Of a DNA stretch of 64,000 nt, positions 1-8,675 are shown piece after piece. Within the stretch, counting starts at the first letter, position 1. Every line of letters begins with the position of its first letter. Both the position numbers and the translations under genes were made by a program. Under the pieces are notes generated by a model that was not told the origin of the DNA, made no database searches, and saw only the letters and a program-made list of their open reading frames with translations. The stretch comes from Caproiciproducens galactitolivorans (GTDB lineage: Bacteria > Bacillota > Clostridia > Oscillospirales > Acutalibacteraceae): positions 124,001-188,000 of the forward strand of contig NZ_JAPOHA010000001.1 in the NCBI RefSeq assembly GCF_026672255.1, read 5' to 3'.

Positions 1-1
1 A

Positions 2-745
2 ATTTCCCTGAACTTCAAGCGGATGGATACTTTTCGGTACGGCGTTTTGCCGTACATACTCATTTTGGGTTCCATGACCGGCCTGATGGTGCTGGAGCCG
101 CATGTTTCGGCTACCGTCATCTGCGTGCTGCTCGCGGCCGTTATGCTGTTTATCGGCGGCGTCCGTCTTCGCTGGTTCGGCCTTGCGTTCGGCGGCGCGG
201 GGGCGGTCGTTGCGTACCTTGTTCTGTTTACAAAAAAATTCAGCTACGCCAATGACCGTATTATTGCCTGGCTCGACCCGTTTTCCAATGCGAGCAAGGC
301 GATTATGGAAGACACCTGGCAGACCCGCCAGTCGCTTTACGCCATCGGCTCCGGCGGATTACTCGGCCTTGGGCTGGGACAGTCCCGGCAGAAATATCTG
401 TACCTGCCCGAGCCGCAGAACGATTTTATTTTTGCCATTGTCTGCGAGGAACTGGGATTCATCGGCGCGCTGATTATCATCATTCTTTTCGCAATGCTTG
501 TCTGGCGCGGAATCAGCATTTCCCTTAAGGCAAAGGATAAGTTCGGTATGCTTCTTGGAATCGGCCTGGTGGTACAGGTTGGATTGCAGGTCGTTTTAAA
601 TATCGCCGTTGTGACGAATACCATTCCGAATACCGGAATCAGCCTGCCGTTTTTCAGTTACGGGGGTACCTCGCTGGTTCTGCTGCTGGCAGAAATGGGC
701 GTAGTGCTTTCCATCTCACGAACGTCGGCGATTGAAAAGACTTAG
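2..745 (+). CDS. ftsW: FtsW/RodA/SpoVE-family lipid II glycosyltransferase (5' end missing)
   Basis: This is the C-terminal part of a SEDS-family membrane protein, which polymerises lipid II glycan strands at the septum or spore cortex. The frame is open to the window edge (codon from base 2), so the ATG at 23 is probably internal and the gene starts outside. About 240 residues remain, with several membrane helices. The family signatures are visible: the large extracytoplasmic loop with 'GLGLGQSRQKYLYLPEPQND' and the late 'PNTGISLPFFSYGGTS' motif. It lies directly before murG and murA, the usual dcw order. FtsW and SpoVE cannot be told apart from this fragment. Confidence 0.93.
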   Translation: MSLNFKRMDTFRYGVLPYILILGSMTGLMVLEPHVSATVICVLLAAVMLFIGGVRLRWFGLAFGGAGAVVAYLVLFTKKFSYANDRIIAWLDPFSNASKAIMEDTWQTRQSLYAIGSGGLLGLGLGQSRQKYLYLPEPQNDFIFAIVCEELGFIGALIIIILFAMLVWRGISISLKAKDKFGMLLGIGLVVQVGLQVVLNIAVVTNTIPNTGISLPFFSYGGTSLVLLLAEMGVVLSISRTSAIEKT

Positions 746-820
746 CTCCGTTTAAAGCCTTCATTTTTTTATTTATGAAACAAGGCCGGACGGCGGAATG
801 ACAAAGGGGACTTATTTATC

Positions 821-1942
821 ATGAGAATTTTATTTGCAGGCGGCGGCACGGCGGGCCATATTAACCCGGCGCTTGCCATAGCCGGCTATGTGCGCGAAAA
901 GGAACCGGATGTAAAAATCCTTTATATCGGGGCAAAAGGCGGTATGGAGGAACGCTTGGTTCCCGCCGCGGGTTTCGATTTTAAAAGCATTACCATTTCC
1001 GGCTTCCAGCGTAAGCTCAGCCTGAAAAATGTGAAAAGAAATATCGAAACGGTTGTCCATATTTTTACTTCCAGCCGGGAAGCGCGCAACATTATCCGCG
1101 ATTTTCAGCCGGATATCTGTGTAGGAACAGGCGGCTATGTTGCCGGGCCGGTTCTCCGAGAAGCAATGAAAATGAAAATACCGGCCATTATTCATGAACA
1201 AAATGCCTATCCGGGCATTACCAATAAAATGCTTTCGAAGCACGCGGATAAAACCATGCTTGCCGTTGCGGACGCGCAGAAATTCCTCGACCCGGCGGCG
1301 AAATGCGTTTTAACCGGAAATCCGGTGCGACAGGCGGTTATCCGCGCGGACCGCGCCGCATCCCGCAAGGCGCTCGGTCTGGACAGCCGGCCGCTGATCC
1401 TGTCGTTTGGCGGGAGCCAGGGGGCGCGGAAGATCAACGAGGCGGTTGCCGAGCTGCTGGTAAAAGGCGCCAAGTCCGACCGCTTCCAGCATATTCACGG
1501 ATACGGCCAGTGGGGCGGCTGGTTCCCCGATTTACTGAAGGAAAAGGGCCTGAACCTTTCGGAGCACCCCAATATGGATATCCGGGAATATATTCACAAT
1601 ATGCCGGAATGCTTGGCCGCGGCCGATCTCGTTATCTGCCGTGCAGGCGCGATCACGCTGAGCGAGCTGCAGGCGCAGGGGAAGGCTTCGATTTTAATTC
1701 CTTCGCCCAACGTAGCGGAGAATCATCAGTACCACAACGCCATGGCAATGGTGGACCGCCATGCCGCGGCGATTCTGGAGGAAAAAGATCTGACGGGAGC
1801 ATCCCTCTGCAAATTGGTCGACGACCTTTTCAAAGATCCGGATATGATTTCGTCACTCGGGAAAAACGCCCGCTCCATGGCGATTCTGGACGCCAACCAG
1901 CGGATTTATCGAATCATCAAAGAGGTATTGGCCGGGATCTGA
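821..1942 (+). CDS. murG: UDP-GlcNAc--undecaprenyl-PP-MurNAc-pentapeptide GlcNAc transferase
   Basis: MurG adds GlcNAc to lipid I to make lipid II on the inner face of the membrane. The 373-residue length is normal. The N-terminal glycine-rich loop 'GGGTAGHINPALAIA' (about residues 7-21), the 'HEQNAYPG' segment, and the C-terminal nucleotide-binding 'GGSQGARKINEAV' and 'RAGAITLSEL' motifs are all present. The start has an AAGGGGA ribosome site about 10 bases upstream. It sits between ftsW and murA, so precursor synthesis and polymerisation genes are probably cotranscribed. Confidence 0.97.
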   Translation: MRILFAGGGTAGHINPALAIAGYVREKEPDVKILYIGAKGGMEERLVPAAGFDFKSITISGFQRKLSLKNVKRNIETVVHIFTSSREARNIIRDFQPDICVGTGGYVAGPVLREAMKMKIPAIIHEQNAYPGITNKMLSKHADKTMLAVADAQKFLDPAAKCVLTGNPVRQAVIRADRAASRKALGLDSRPLILSFGGSQGARKINEAVAELLVKGAKSDRFQHIHGYGQWGGWFPDLLKEKGLNLSEHPNMDIREYIHNMPECLAAADLVICRAGAITLSELQAQGKASILIPSPNVAENHQYHNAMAMVDRHAAAILEEKDLTGASLCKLVDDLFKDPDMISSLGKNARSMAILDANQRIYRIIKEVLAGI

Positions 1943-2006
1943 CAAAGCAATCACCGCAACGCCGAAAGCCGCATAGTATGTCATTAGACTATGTGGGGGT
2001 GTTGCT

Positions 2007-3260
2007 ATGTCAGAGCTTTTTATACAGGGACCAAACAAACTCTCAGGGGAAATTTGCATTCACGGTGCAAAAAACAGCACATTACCGCTTATGGCGGCTT
2101 CCTTGCTCTGTGACAGCGGGTGCATACTACATAATTGTCCTGTTTTGTCGGATGTTGACACATCTTTAAAGATTCTGCGTTATTTAGGGTGCGGGGTTCA
2201 GCGCTCGGGAAGCGATGTCGCAATTGATCCCTCGAGCGCGGATCATTATGAAATCCCGGACAGCCTGATGCGCGAAATGCGCTCTTCCATTATTTTTTTG
2301 GGCGCAATCGTAAGCCGCATGGGCAAGGCCGAGCTTTCCTTCCCCGGGGGGTGCGAACTGGGGCCGCGGCCGATCGATCTTCATCTTCTGGCTTTAAGGA
2401 AGATGGGGGTAATCATTGAAGAAGACCACGGGTGCCTGAAATGCAGCGCGCCGGACGGCGTGAAGGCTGCCTGCATCAATCTTTCCTTCCCCAGCGTGGG
2501 CGCGACGGAAAACATTATAATTGCCGCCTGCCGCGCAAAGGGAACCACCGTAATCACCAACGCCGCGCGGGAACCAGAAATCTGGGATTTGGCGGATTTC
2601 CTCAACGCATGCGGCGCGAAAATCTATGGGGCGGGCGAAAGCACCGTTGTCATAGAGGGTGTAAAATCGCTGAGCGGCTGCGAACACAGCGTAATACCGG
2701 ACCGTATCGCCGCTTCAACCTTTTTGACTGCCGCCGCGATAACCGGCAGCACGCTTACGGTATCAAAAATCATTCCGGAGCACATCGCGCCGATCATTCC
2801 GATCCTTGAGGAATGCGGCTGTCGTTTTGATGTCAATAAAAACAGTATAAAAATTACATCACCCAAACGGCTCGGAAGAGTCAAGAGTGTCCGTACGATG
2901 CCTTATCCCGGATTTCCCACGGATGCGCAGGCGCCGGTTATGGCGATGACTACGCTGTCGGACGGAACGAGTATCTTTGTAGAAACGATCTTTGAAAGCC
3001 GGTATAAACATGTCGGCGAGCTGCTGCGCCTGGGGGCCAATATCAAAGTCGAGGGGCGCGTAGCGATTGTGGAAGGAGTCAGCCGCCTTTCCGGAGCACC
3101 GGTGGAAGCGGCCGATCTGCGCGGAGGCGCCGCCCTTGTGGTTGCAGGGCTTGCGGCGCAGGGAGTAACACAGATCAGCGGTTTAAAGCATCTGGATCGC
3201 GGATATGAAAGTTTGGAAAAGAGTTTGGCTTCGCTGGGCGCAGATATTAAAAGAATCTAG
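2007..3260 (+). CDS. murA: UDP-N-acetylglucosamine 1-carboxyvinyltransferase
   Basis: MurA transfers enolpyruvate from PEP to UDP-GlcNAc, the first committed step of peptidoglycan synthesis in the cytosol. At 417 residues it is full length. The substrate-binding Lys-Asn pair is at 22-23 ('HGAKNSTLPLMAAS'), and the catalytic loop 'SFPGGCELGPRPIDLHL' carries Cys116. That is the fosfomycin-sensitive form of the loop, as opposed to Cys-to-Asp variants. The start follows a GGGGGTG site. Many Clostridia carry two MurA paralogues; only this one is in the window. Its place between murG and ftsQ is common in Clostridia. Confidence 0.97.
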   Translation: MSELFIQGPNKLSGEICIHGAKNSTLPLMAASLLCDSGCILHNCPVLSDVDTSLKILRYLGCGVQRSGSDVAIDPSSADHYEIPDSLMREMRSSIIFLGAIVSRMGKAELSFPGGCELGPRPIDLHLLALRKMGVIIEEDHGCLKCSAPDGVKAACINLSFPSVGATENIIIAACRAKGTTVITNAAREPEIWDLADFLNACGAKIYGAGESTVVIEGVKSLSGCEHSVIPDRIAASTFLTAAAITGSTLTVSKIIPEHIAPIIPILEECGCRFDVNKNSIKITSPKRLGRVKSVRTMPYPGFPTDAQAPVMAMTTLSDGTSIFVETIFESRYKHVGELLRLGANIKVEGRVAIVEGVSRLSGAPVEAADLRGGAALVVAGLAAQGVTQISGLKHLDRGYESLEKSLASLGADIKRI

Positions 3261-3308
3261 GCGCTTTTTATTTTTTAACGGGGCCTGAACGTCACCGGAG
3301 GAATTTCA

Positions 3309-4238
3309 ATGAACAGGAAGGAAAATAGCAGGAGGGATCCGACGCCGCGCGTATACGATAAAAAAAGCGGCGAATATCGCCCTGTGGCCGGCCGGCAGGA
3401 ACAAAACGCCCCCGGCCGTAAAAAGTATGCTACACCGCAGCGCCGGTCGGAAATTCGGAGACGGCGAAGGCGCAGGTTCCTTCTGGTTTTCTATATTCTG
3501 CTGTTTCTGGCGGTTACCGTGGGAGCGGTGGTGGTTTCCTTAACCGTCCTGTTTAAAATCGATACCATTGAAGTGGCGGGGACTTCCCGTTATCCGGCCG
3601 ACGTCATTATAAAAACCGGAGGAATCAGCAAGGGAGAAAATCTTTTTCTTGCCGATACCGGAAAAGCCAGCGCCGCAATACAGCAAAAGCTTCCCTATAT
3701 CGGAACCGCAAAAGTTTCCCGCGGGCTGCCCGCGAAGATTAAAATCGAGGTTGCCGAAGTACCGGTATCCGGCGCGGTGGAGGATAAAGGAAAATACATC
3801 GTGATTGGAACGAACGGAAAAGTACTTGAGCTTGCCGGCGAACTTCCCAAAAACTGCCCTGTGATTAAGGGGCTTTCGCTGGCAAAAGCGGAAGTGGGCA
3901 AAACGATGGTCTATAAAGATACCTCCCAGAAGGAAACCTTTGAAAGTCTGACGGCGGCGATCAATACTAATAAATTAGGAAAAATTACGGAGATCGACCT
4001 GAGGAATCCTTCGAAGATTCAAATCCTCTATGATTCCCGTATTCTGATGAATCTGGGTCTGCCGTCCGATTTTGATTATAAAATACGATTTGCCAAAACC
4101 ATTTTGGATGAAGGCGGAATTAAAGAGAATGAACAGGGCGTTCTGAATCTTTCCGTCGCTGCAGAGGATAACAAAACCTTTTTTGATCCGTCCCATACGG
4201 TTTCCTCAGCGCCTTCCAGCCAGAGTTCTTCAAAATAG
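3309..4238 (+). CDS. ftsQ: Cell division protein FtsQ/DivIB
   Basis: This single-pass divisome protein bridges early and late division proteins. The sequence shows a long, very basic cytoplasmic N-terminus (about residues 1-57, ending in an Arg-rich run), one membrane helix at about 58-82, and then a POTRA domain beginning 'KIDTIEVAGTSRYPADVI'. A beta-rich domain follows, and the C-terminus is a Ser-rich tail. The length of 309 is slightly above typical. The start is preceded by GGAGG. It is the last gene of the ftsW-murG-murA-ftsQ run before a 115-base gap. Confidence 0.93.
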   Translation: MNRKENSRRDPTPRVYDKKSGEYRPVAGRQEQNAPGRKKYATPQRRSEIRRRRRRRFLLVFYILLFLAVTVGAVVVSLTVLFKIDTIEVAGTSRYPADVIIKTGGISKGENLFLADTGKASAAIQQKLPYIGTAKVSRGLPAKIKIEVAEVPVSGAVEDKGKYIVIGTNGKVLELAGELPKNCPVIKGLSLAKAEVGKTMVYKDTSQKETFESLTAAINTNKLGKITEIDLRNPSKIQILYDSRILMNLGLPSDFDYKIRFAKTILDEGGIKENEQGVLNLSVAAEDNKTFFDPSHTVSSAPSSQSSSK

Positions 4239-4416
4239 TTCGCTTATTTCTCATTCTTAAATTAGATTATTCTGAATTATAATATACTAATACGATAGAA
4301 TTTTATTGAAATTCAAGCCAATACGTGATAAATTATTAATTATAGTGTAAAATTTGAATTTTCATGAATGGAAATACTTCATGGATTTTAGACGTATAGT
4401 AAGGGGGATGCAGCAC
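4239..4416 (+). promoter_or_regulatory. AT-rich promoter/leader region of ftsZ
   Basis: This 180-base AT-rich gap separates ftsQ from ftsZ. It holds a perfect -10 hexamer TATAAT at 4278-4283 with a poor -35, and a second candidate TTGAAA (4306-4311)-17-TAAATT (4329-4334). Either could drive ftsZ separately from the dcw operon. The gap also fixes the start: an in-frame ATG at 4354 lies in this AT-rich leader, whereas the ATG at 4417 has AAGGGGG 10 bases upstream. Confidence 0.4.
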
Positions 4417-5508
4417 ATGTCTATCGAAATAGAAAATGACTTTGACAACATCGTACAAATTAAAGTAATTGGTGTAGGCGGGGGCGGCGGAAACGCAATT
4501 GACCGCATGGTCACCATGGGCGTGAAAGGTGTGGAGTTTATCAGTGTGAACACGGATAAACAGGCGCTTTACCGTTCCAAAGCTACGCAGAAAATACAGA
4601 TTGGCGAAAAGGTTACCCACGGTAAGGGCGCCGGTTCCAAGCCGGAAATGGGCCAGAAGGCCGCGGACGAAAGCCGCGAGGCGATTGCAGCCGCCATCCG
4701 TGGCAGCGATATGGTGTTTATCACAGCCGGAATGGGCGGCGGTACCGGTACCGGCGCGGCTCCGATTGTTGCCTCCATTGCACGCGACATGGGCGTGCTT
4801 ACGGTTGGTATTGTAACAAAGCCATTTGATTTTGAAGGACGCCGCCGCATGGAACAGGCCGAAAGCGGCATTACCGCTTTGCGTGAGCATGTGGATTCCC
4901 TTGTTGTCATCCCGAATGAACGGCTGAAGCTGGTAAGCGAACAGCGCATCACCCTTCTTAACGCGTTTTCCATAGCCGATGATGTTCTGCGTCAGGGCGT
5001 TCAGAGTATTTCAGATCTGATTAAACTCCCCGGTTTGGTTAACCTGGATTTTGCGGACGTAACCGCCGTGATGAAAGACGCCGGCTACGCGCATATGGGC
5101 GTCGGCAGAGCTTCCGGAAAGGATAAGGCCGAAACAGCCGCCAACATGGCGATTTCCAGCCCGCTTCTTGAAACCGCAATCAACGGGGCCAAGGGCGTCA
5201 TTATCAATATTACCTCTTCGCCCGATATCGGCCTCGATGAAATAGAGACCGCTTCCTCCATGATTGCCGAGCAGGCGCATCAGGATGCGAATATCATTTG
5301 GGGCGCGGCGTTCGATGAAAATATGGACGACGAAATGAGCGTTACCGTTATCGCGACCGGCTTCGCTACAAACGAAGGCGAGGTTTTAAGCGAGGACAAG
5401 CCCCAGGAAAGCGCAAAACACGAGGACCCGGTAAAGGCCGCGGCAAAAGCAAGCCCGATTGATGATGAGGATTTTACGGACATCATGTCTATTTTCAATC
5501 GGAAATAA
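4417..5508 (+). CDS. ftsZ: Cell division GTPase FtsZ
   Basis: FtsZ is the tubulin-like GTPase that forms the Z ring. From ATG 4417 the protein is 363 residues. The tubulin signature '[10 protein letters not shown]' is at about 107-116, and the '[12 protein letters not shown]' and 'NLDFADV' segments are present. The acidic C-terminal linker ends in a conserved terminal peptide ('[14 protein letters not shown]'), which is less canonical than the D-x-P-x-F form because the proline is absent. There is no ftsA directly upstream. A hairpin with a weak T-tract follows. Confidence 0.97.
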   Translation: MSIEIENDFDNIVQIKVIGVGGGGGNAIDRMVTMGVKGVEFISVNTDKQALYRSKATQKIQIGEKVTHGKGAGSKPEMGQKAADESREAIAAAIRGSDMVFITAGMGGGTGTGAAPIVASIARDMGVLTVGIVTKPFDFEGRRRMEQAESGITALREHVDSLVVIPNERLKLVSEQRITLLNAFSIADDVLRQGVQSISDLIKLPGLVNLDFADVTAVMKDAGYAHMGVGRASGKDKAETAANMAISSPLLETAINGAKGVIINITSSPDIGLDEIETASSMIAEQAHQDANIIWGAAFDENMDDEMSVTVIATGFATNEGEVLSEDKPQESAKHEDPVKAAAKASPIDDEDFTDIMSIFNRK

Positions 5509-5530
5509 CCAATACATACTTTCTGAATCT

Positions 5531-5560
5531 GAGGCGGATACGTTTGTATCCGCCTCTTTA
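5531..5560 (+). terminator. Hairpin after ftsZ, probable terminator
   Basis: An 11-bp perfect stem (5531-5541 with 5546-5556, 4-base loop) begins 22 bases after the ftsZ stop. The T-tract is short (TTTA), so termination may be incomplete. Confidence 0.6.
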
Positions 5561-5699
5561 AATTCTCATTCGGCGGTTGAAAAAGCGTTCGTGTTTCCGG
5601 CAAAGTTTGAAAGAAATCCCCTAATTCGCCCAAATAGCGCCTTATACGGCATTTTAGCTCGAATTTATAGAAATATTGCTCAAAATACCCTGCTTGCTC

Positions 5700-5727
5700 T
5701 TGCAATCTCGTCATACTGTGTTATAAT
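5700..5727 (+). promoter_or_regulatory. Promoter of the CorA gene
   Basis: TTGCAA (5700-5705), 16-base spacer, TATAAT (5722-5727); predicted transcript start near 5734. The rest of the 317-base ftsZ-corA gap holds the ftsZ hairpin, the palindrome at 5718-5732 and a possible short leader ORF. I see nothing else in it. Confidence 0.65.
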
Positions 5728-5732
5728 AACAC
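5718..5732. promoter_or_regulatory. Perfect 15-bp palindrome over the corA -10 box
   Basis: GTGTTAT-A-ATAACAC is a perfect inverted repeat centred on the -10 hexamer. That is the expected placement for a repressor operator blocking polymerase. The cognate regulator is unknown. Confidence 0.5.
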
Positions 5733-5767
5733 TTGGGTAAAATTGAAAACATATTGGGGGTGGCATT

Positions 5768-5881
5768 GTGAAACCTGACCCTTTAAGTCGAAGTAGTCAA
5801 AAACATAATAAAGGAGACGAGCGCAATGCTATCCTATTACAAGACGATCAACGGCCATATTACGCCGATTCCTTCCTGTGA
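5768..5881 (+). CDS. Possible 37-residue leader ORF overlapping corA
   Basis: A GTG codon at 5768 has a GGGGG site 7 bases upstream. It opens a 37-codon frame that runs through the corA ribosome site and stops 56 bases inside corA, in another frame. The predicted peptide begins with V/M-K-P-D-P and is otherwise unremarkable. Such an overlapping leader could couple or block corA translation, and a leader peptide controls Salmonella corA. It may equally be chance, and no homolog is claimed. Confidence 0.2.
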   Translation: MKPDPLSRSSQKHNKGDERNAILLQDDQRPYYADSFL

Positions 5882-6749
5882 GCCTGGATGCTGGATAAAC
5901 TGCGTAGCGCCGGACGATGCGGAGATCAACAGCCTTATTGCGGATTTTCATATCGAACCGGATTTTTTCCGCGCGGCAATGGATGAAGAGGAATCCTCGC
6001 ATATTGACAGCGAAGACGACAGCACGCTGATTATTATCGATATTCCGGTGATTGAGAAGGCGGGAAAAAACATCACCTATACCACGATGCCGGTGGGCAT
6101 TATTATAACGGAGAAAAACGTGATTACGGTTTCCACCAAAGAGAACCCGGTGATCAATGAGTTTTCCGAGGATGTCGTCAAGGGTGTTCAAACCAACATG
6201 AAAACCCGCTTCATTCTGAATATCATGCTCCGTGTTGCGACGCGTTATCTGCAATATTTGAAGCAGATTGATAAAATCAGCAATTTCATTGAAAAAGAAC
6301 TCCGCAAGTCCATGAAAAACTCCGAGCTGATTCAGCTTTTGGATATCGAAAAATCCCTGGTGTATTTTTCCTCCTCCTTAAAGGCGAATGAGATTACGAT
6401 TGAAAAAATCATGCGCGGCCGCGTTGTAAAGCTTTACGAGGAAGATCAGGATTTAATTGAAGACGTTCTGATCGAGGTCAAGCAGGCGATTGAAATGTCC
6501 AGCATTTATCTGAATATTTTATCCGGCACAATGGATGCTTTCGCATCGGTTATTTCTAATAATTTGAATATTGTAATGAAAGCGCTTACTTCCATTGCGC
6601 TGATTATTTCCATACCGACCGTTATAGCAAGCATGTACGGAATGAATGTAAGCGGAATTCCTTTTGCGAATTTCTGGTTCCCGGTAAGTATTTCCATTCT
6701 CTTTATGGGGATTTGTTATTTTGTTTTGCGAAAGAAAAAAATGTTTTGA
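5826..6749 (+). CDS. corA: CorA-family magnesium/divalent cation transporter
   Basis: CorA proteins form pentameric Mg2+ (or Co2+/Ni2+) channels in the membrane. This 307-residue protein has a long acidic, alpha-helical cytoplasmic domain (about 1-240), then two C-terminal membrane helices. The diagnostic pore motif 'YGMNVSG' ends the first helix, and a basic tail 'RKKKMF' closes the protein. The start has AAAGGAGA 8 bases upstream. It appears to be its own transcript, with a promoter at 5700-5727 and a new promoter (6746-6774) right after it. Confidence 0.93.
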   Translation: MLSYYKTINGHITPIPSCEPGCWINCVAPDDAEINSLIADFHIEPDFFRAAMDEEESSHIDSEDDSTLIIIDIPVIEKAGKNITYTTMPVGIIITEKNVITVSTKENPVINEFSEDVVKGVQTNMKTRFILNIMLRVATRYLQYLKQIDKISNFIEKELRKSMKNSELIQLLDIEKSLVYFSSSLKANEITIEKIMRGRVVKLYEEDQDLIEDVLIEVKQAIEMSSIYLNILSGTMDAFASVISNNLNIVMKALTSIALIISIPTVIASMYGMNVSGIPFANFWFPVSISILFMGICYFVLRKKKMF

Positions 6750-6774
6750 TTAAATTGGCAGAATACGGTATAAT
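6746..6774 (+). promoter_or_regulatory. Promoter of the fumarase-beta/CDF transcript
   Basis: TTGATT (6746-6751), 17-base spacer, TATAAT (6769-6774). The -35 overlaps the corA stop. Predicted start of transcription is near 6781. Confidence 0.6.
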
Positions 6775-6790
6775 GAATGAAAATGTTGTA

Positions 6791-6811
6791 GGGAACTGTA
6801 ATACAGTTCCC
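6791..6811 (+). promoter_or_regulatory. 21-bp palindrome at the start of the fumarase-beta leader
   Basis: GGGAACTGT-AAT-ACAGTTCCC is a perfect 9-bp inverted repeat about 10 bases after the predicted transcript start and 21 bases before the coding start. It has no T-tract, so it is more likely an operator or a 5' stabilising hairpin than a terminator. Confidence 0.45.
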
Positions 6812-6831
6812 TATTCTGATGTGAGGTTACG

Positions 6832-7365
6832 ATGCAAAGATTAAAAATTCATACGAGTGAGATTGCCGAGGCGGCCAAAACACTGCGTGCGGGCGACAAA
6901 ATCCTGTTGAGCGGAACCGTATACACTGCCCGCGACGCGGCTCACAAACGTATTTTTACAATGCTGGACAACGGGGAGAAACTGCCCTTTGAACTGAAAA
7001 ACGCAACGATTTACTATGCCGGGCCGACCCCGACCCCGCCGAATCTTCCGATTGGGGCCTGCGGACCGACGACTTCATCCCGAATGGATGTATTCGCACC
7101 CCGCCTGCTGGATCTGGGGCTGAAATGCATGATCGGCAAAGGAGGACGTTCCCCGGAGGTTGTTGAGGCGATCAAACGGAACAGCGCGGTTTACCTCTGC
7201 GCAATCGGCGGAGCGGGTGCGCTTGCCGCAAAGTGCGTCCGTTCCCTGAAGGTTCTCGCGTTTCCCGATTTAGGCTGTGAATCCGTAAAAGAACTGCAAG
7301 TTGAGGATTTTCCTTTATTCACAACGATCGATTGTTGTGGAGGAAGCCTTTTTGAGGTGAAATAA
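6832..7365 (+). CDS. fumB: Class I fumarase / tartrate dehydratase beta-subunit protein
   Basis: This is the beta (C-terminal) subunit of the two-subunit Fe-S hydro-lyases (fumarate or L-tartrate dehydratase). Its 177-residue length is typical. Family motifs include 'GPTTSSRMD', 'GKGG' and 'IGGAGAL', and 'FPLFTTIDCCGGSLF' lies at the end. The alpha subunit, which carries the 4Fe-4S ligands, is normally just upstream, but here the upstream gene is corA and no alpha subunit is in the window. A GAGG site precedes the ATG. The stop overlaps the next start (TAATG), so it is coupled to the CDF transporter. The exact substrate is undetermined. Confidence 0.88.
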   Translation: MQRLKIHTSEIAEAAKTLRAGDKILLSGTVYTARDAAHKRIFTMLDNGEKLPFELKNATIYYAGPTPTPPNLPIGACGPTTSSRMDVFAPRLLDLGLKCMIGKGGRSPEVVEAIKRNSAVYLCAIGGAGALAAKCVRSLKVLAFPDLGCESVKELQVEDFPLFTTIDCCGGSLFEVK

Positions 7366-8549
7366 TGTTTGATTTTCTGATCAAAACATTTGTAAAGGAT
7401 TATCAAAATAAGGATGACGAAAAAGTAAGGGAGCGCTACGGTAAATTTTCCGGAGCCGTTGGAATTGTAACAAATATCCTGCTGTTCGCACTGAAAATGA
7501 CTGCGGGAATTGTATTTCACAGCATCGCGATTACCGCGGATGCAATCAACAACCTTTCGGATTCGGGTTCTTCCATCGTTACGCTGGTGGGCTTTAAGCT
7601 GGCCGGCAAACCGGCGGACGAAGAGCATCCCTACGGGCACGCGCGCATTGAGTATTTATCCGGATTAATCGTATCGTCTGTGATCCTGATCGTCGGTTTC
7701 CAGCTTGTTCAAAGTTCATTCGATAAAATTCTGAATCCGCAGGAAGCCGATTTCAGCATGCTCACCTTTGCGGTGCTGATCCTTTCCATTCTGATTAAAA
7801 TCTGGCAGGGCCTGTTTTATAAGAAGGTGGGAAAAACGATTGGCTCTTCCGCTATCTCCGCCACGGCGGCGGACAGCCTGAACGACGTTTTTGCAACGTC
7901 CGCGGTGCTTCTCGGCTTGTTAATCACCTATTTCACCGGGTTTAATCTGGACGGTTACATGGGCGTGATTGTCGCTGTTGTGATCATGATAACCGGTGTC
8001 CGGCTGATTATGGAAACAAGCAACCCGCTGTTAGGAATGGCGCCTTCCAAAGAACTGGTCGATGCGATATACGAGAAAATCATAAGTTATGACGGGATAC
8101 TGGGAATCCATGACCTTCATGTGCATAATTACGGCCCAAACCGCCGTTTTGCTTCCGTACACTGCGAAGTTGCCGCCGAGCAGGATATCATGGTCAGCCA
8201 CGATATCATAGACAATATCGAGCGTGATTTTTTAAAGGATAACGGGATTCATCTGGTTATCCACCTTGACCCGATCGTTACCGGCGACGAACGCACAAAT
8301 GAGCTGAAAATGCAGGTGGGGGAGCTTATTCGGAATATTTCTCCCAAAATCGGGATGCACGATTTCCGCGTCGTATGGGGAACCACGCATTCGAACCTGA
8401 TTTTTGATGTCAGCGTGTCTTTTGATTTCCCGCTCAGGGACGCCGAGCTGACGCAGCGTATTTCCGAAGAAGTGTCCAAGCTGGACCCAAGCTATTATGT
8501 TGTATTAACGGTTGACCACGATTACGTGCCCACGGAAGAGATTCGTTAA
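7365..8549 (+). CDS. Cation diffusion facilitator (CDF) family metal transporter
   Basis: This is a proton-coupled divalent metal exporter (Zn, Mn, Fe or Co) of the inner membrane. The 394-residue protein has about six membrane helices. Paired Asp metal-site motifs are visible in 'DAINNLSD' and 'DSLND', and the cytoplasmic loop 'EEHPYGHARIEY' follows. A C-terminal cytoplasmic domain with His residues ('HDLHVHNYG') comes after the helices, and then an extra C-terminal extension, as in longer Firmicutes members. The start overlaps the fumarase-beta stop. The Asp-type site A would fit Mn or Fe more than Zn, but that is inference. Confidence 0.92.
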   Translation: MFDFLIKTFVKDYQNKDDEKVRERYGKFSGAVGIVTNILLFALKMTAGIVFHSIAITADAINNLSDSGSSIVTLVGFKLAGKPADEEHPYGHARIEYLSGLIVSSVILIVGFQLVQSSFDKILNPQEADFSMLTFAVLILSILIKIWQGLFYKKVGKTIGSSAISATAADSLNDVFATSAVLLGLLITYFTGFNLDGYMGVIVAVVIMITGVRLIMETSNPLLGMAPSKELVDAIYEKIISYDGILGIHDLHVHNYGPNRRFASVHCEVAAEQDIMVSHDIIDNIERDFLKDNGIHLVIHLDPIVTGDERTNELKMQVGELIRNISPKIGMHDFRVVWGTTHSNLIFDVSVSFDFPLRDAELTQRISEEVSKLDPSYYVVLTVDHDYVPTEEIR

Positions 8550-8570
8550 GGGCTCTTGTATTATTCGCAA

Positions 8571-8613
8571 AAAAAAGGAAGCGCTGCGGATCGTTCCGCG
8601 CGCTTCCTTTTTT
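8571..8613 (+). terminator. Terminator of the fumarase-beta/CDF transcript
   Basis: The stem of GGAAGCGC with GCGCTTCC is extended by flanking A and T runs and followed by TTTTTT. It lies 22 bases after the CDF stop. Confidence 0.85.
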
Positions 8614-8642
8614 ACGAAACAAAAAATTAACAATTCAGGTAC

Positions 8643-8671
8643 TTGCATTTTTCCAGCCAATGTATTAAAAT
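8643..8671 (+). promoter_or_regulatory. htpG promoter
   Basis: TTGCAT (8643-8648), 17-base spacer, TAAAAT (8666-8671). The predicted start of transcription lies inside the CIRCE element at 8676-8702. Confidence 0.7.
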
Positions 8672-8675
8672 GATT

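Noticed and set aside
1303-2169. 288-codon plus-strand ORF overlapping murG and murA
   Set aside because: Long but low-complexity Arg/Gly/Pro composition, out of frame with two clear genes; a GC-bias shadow.
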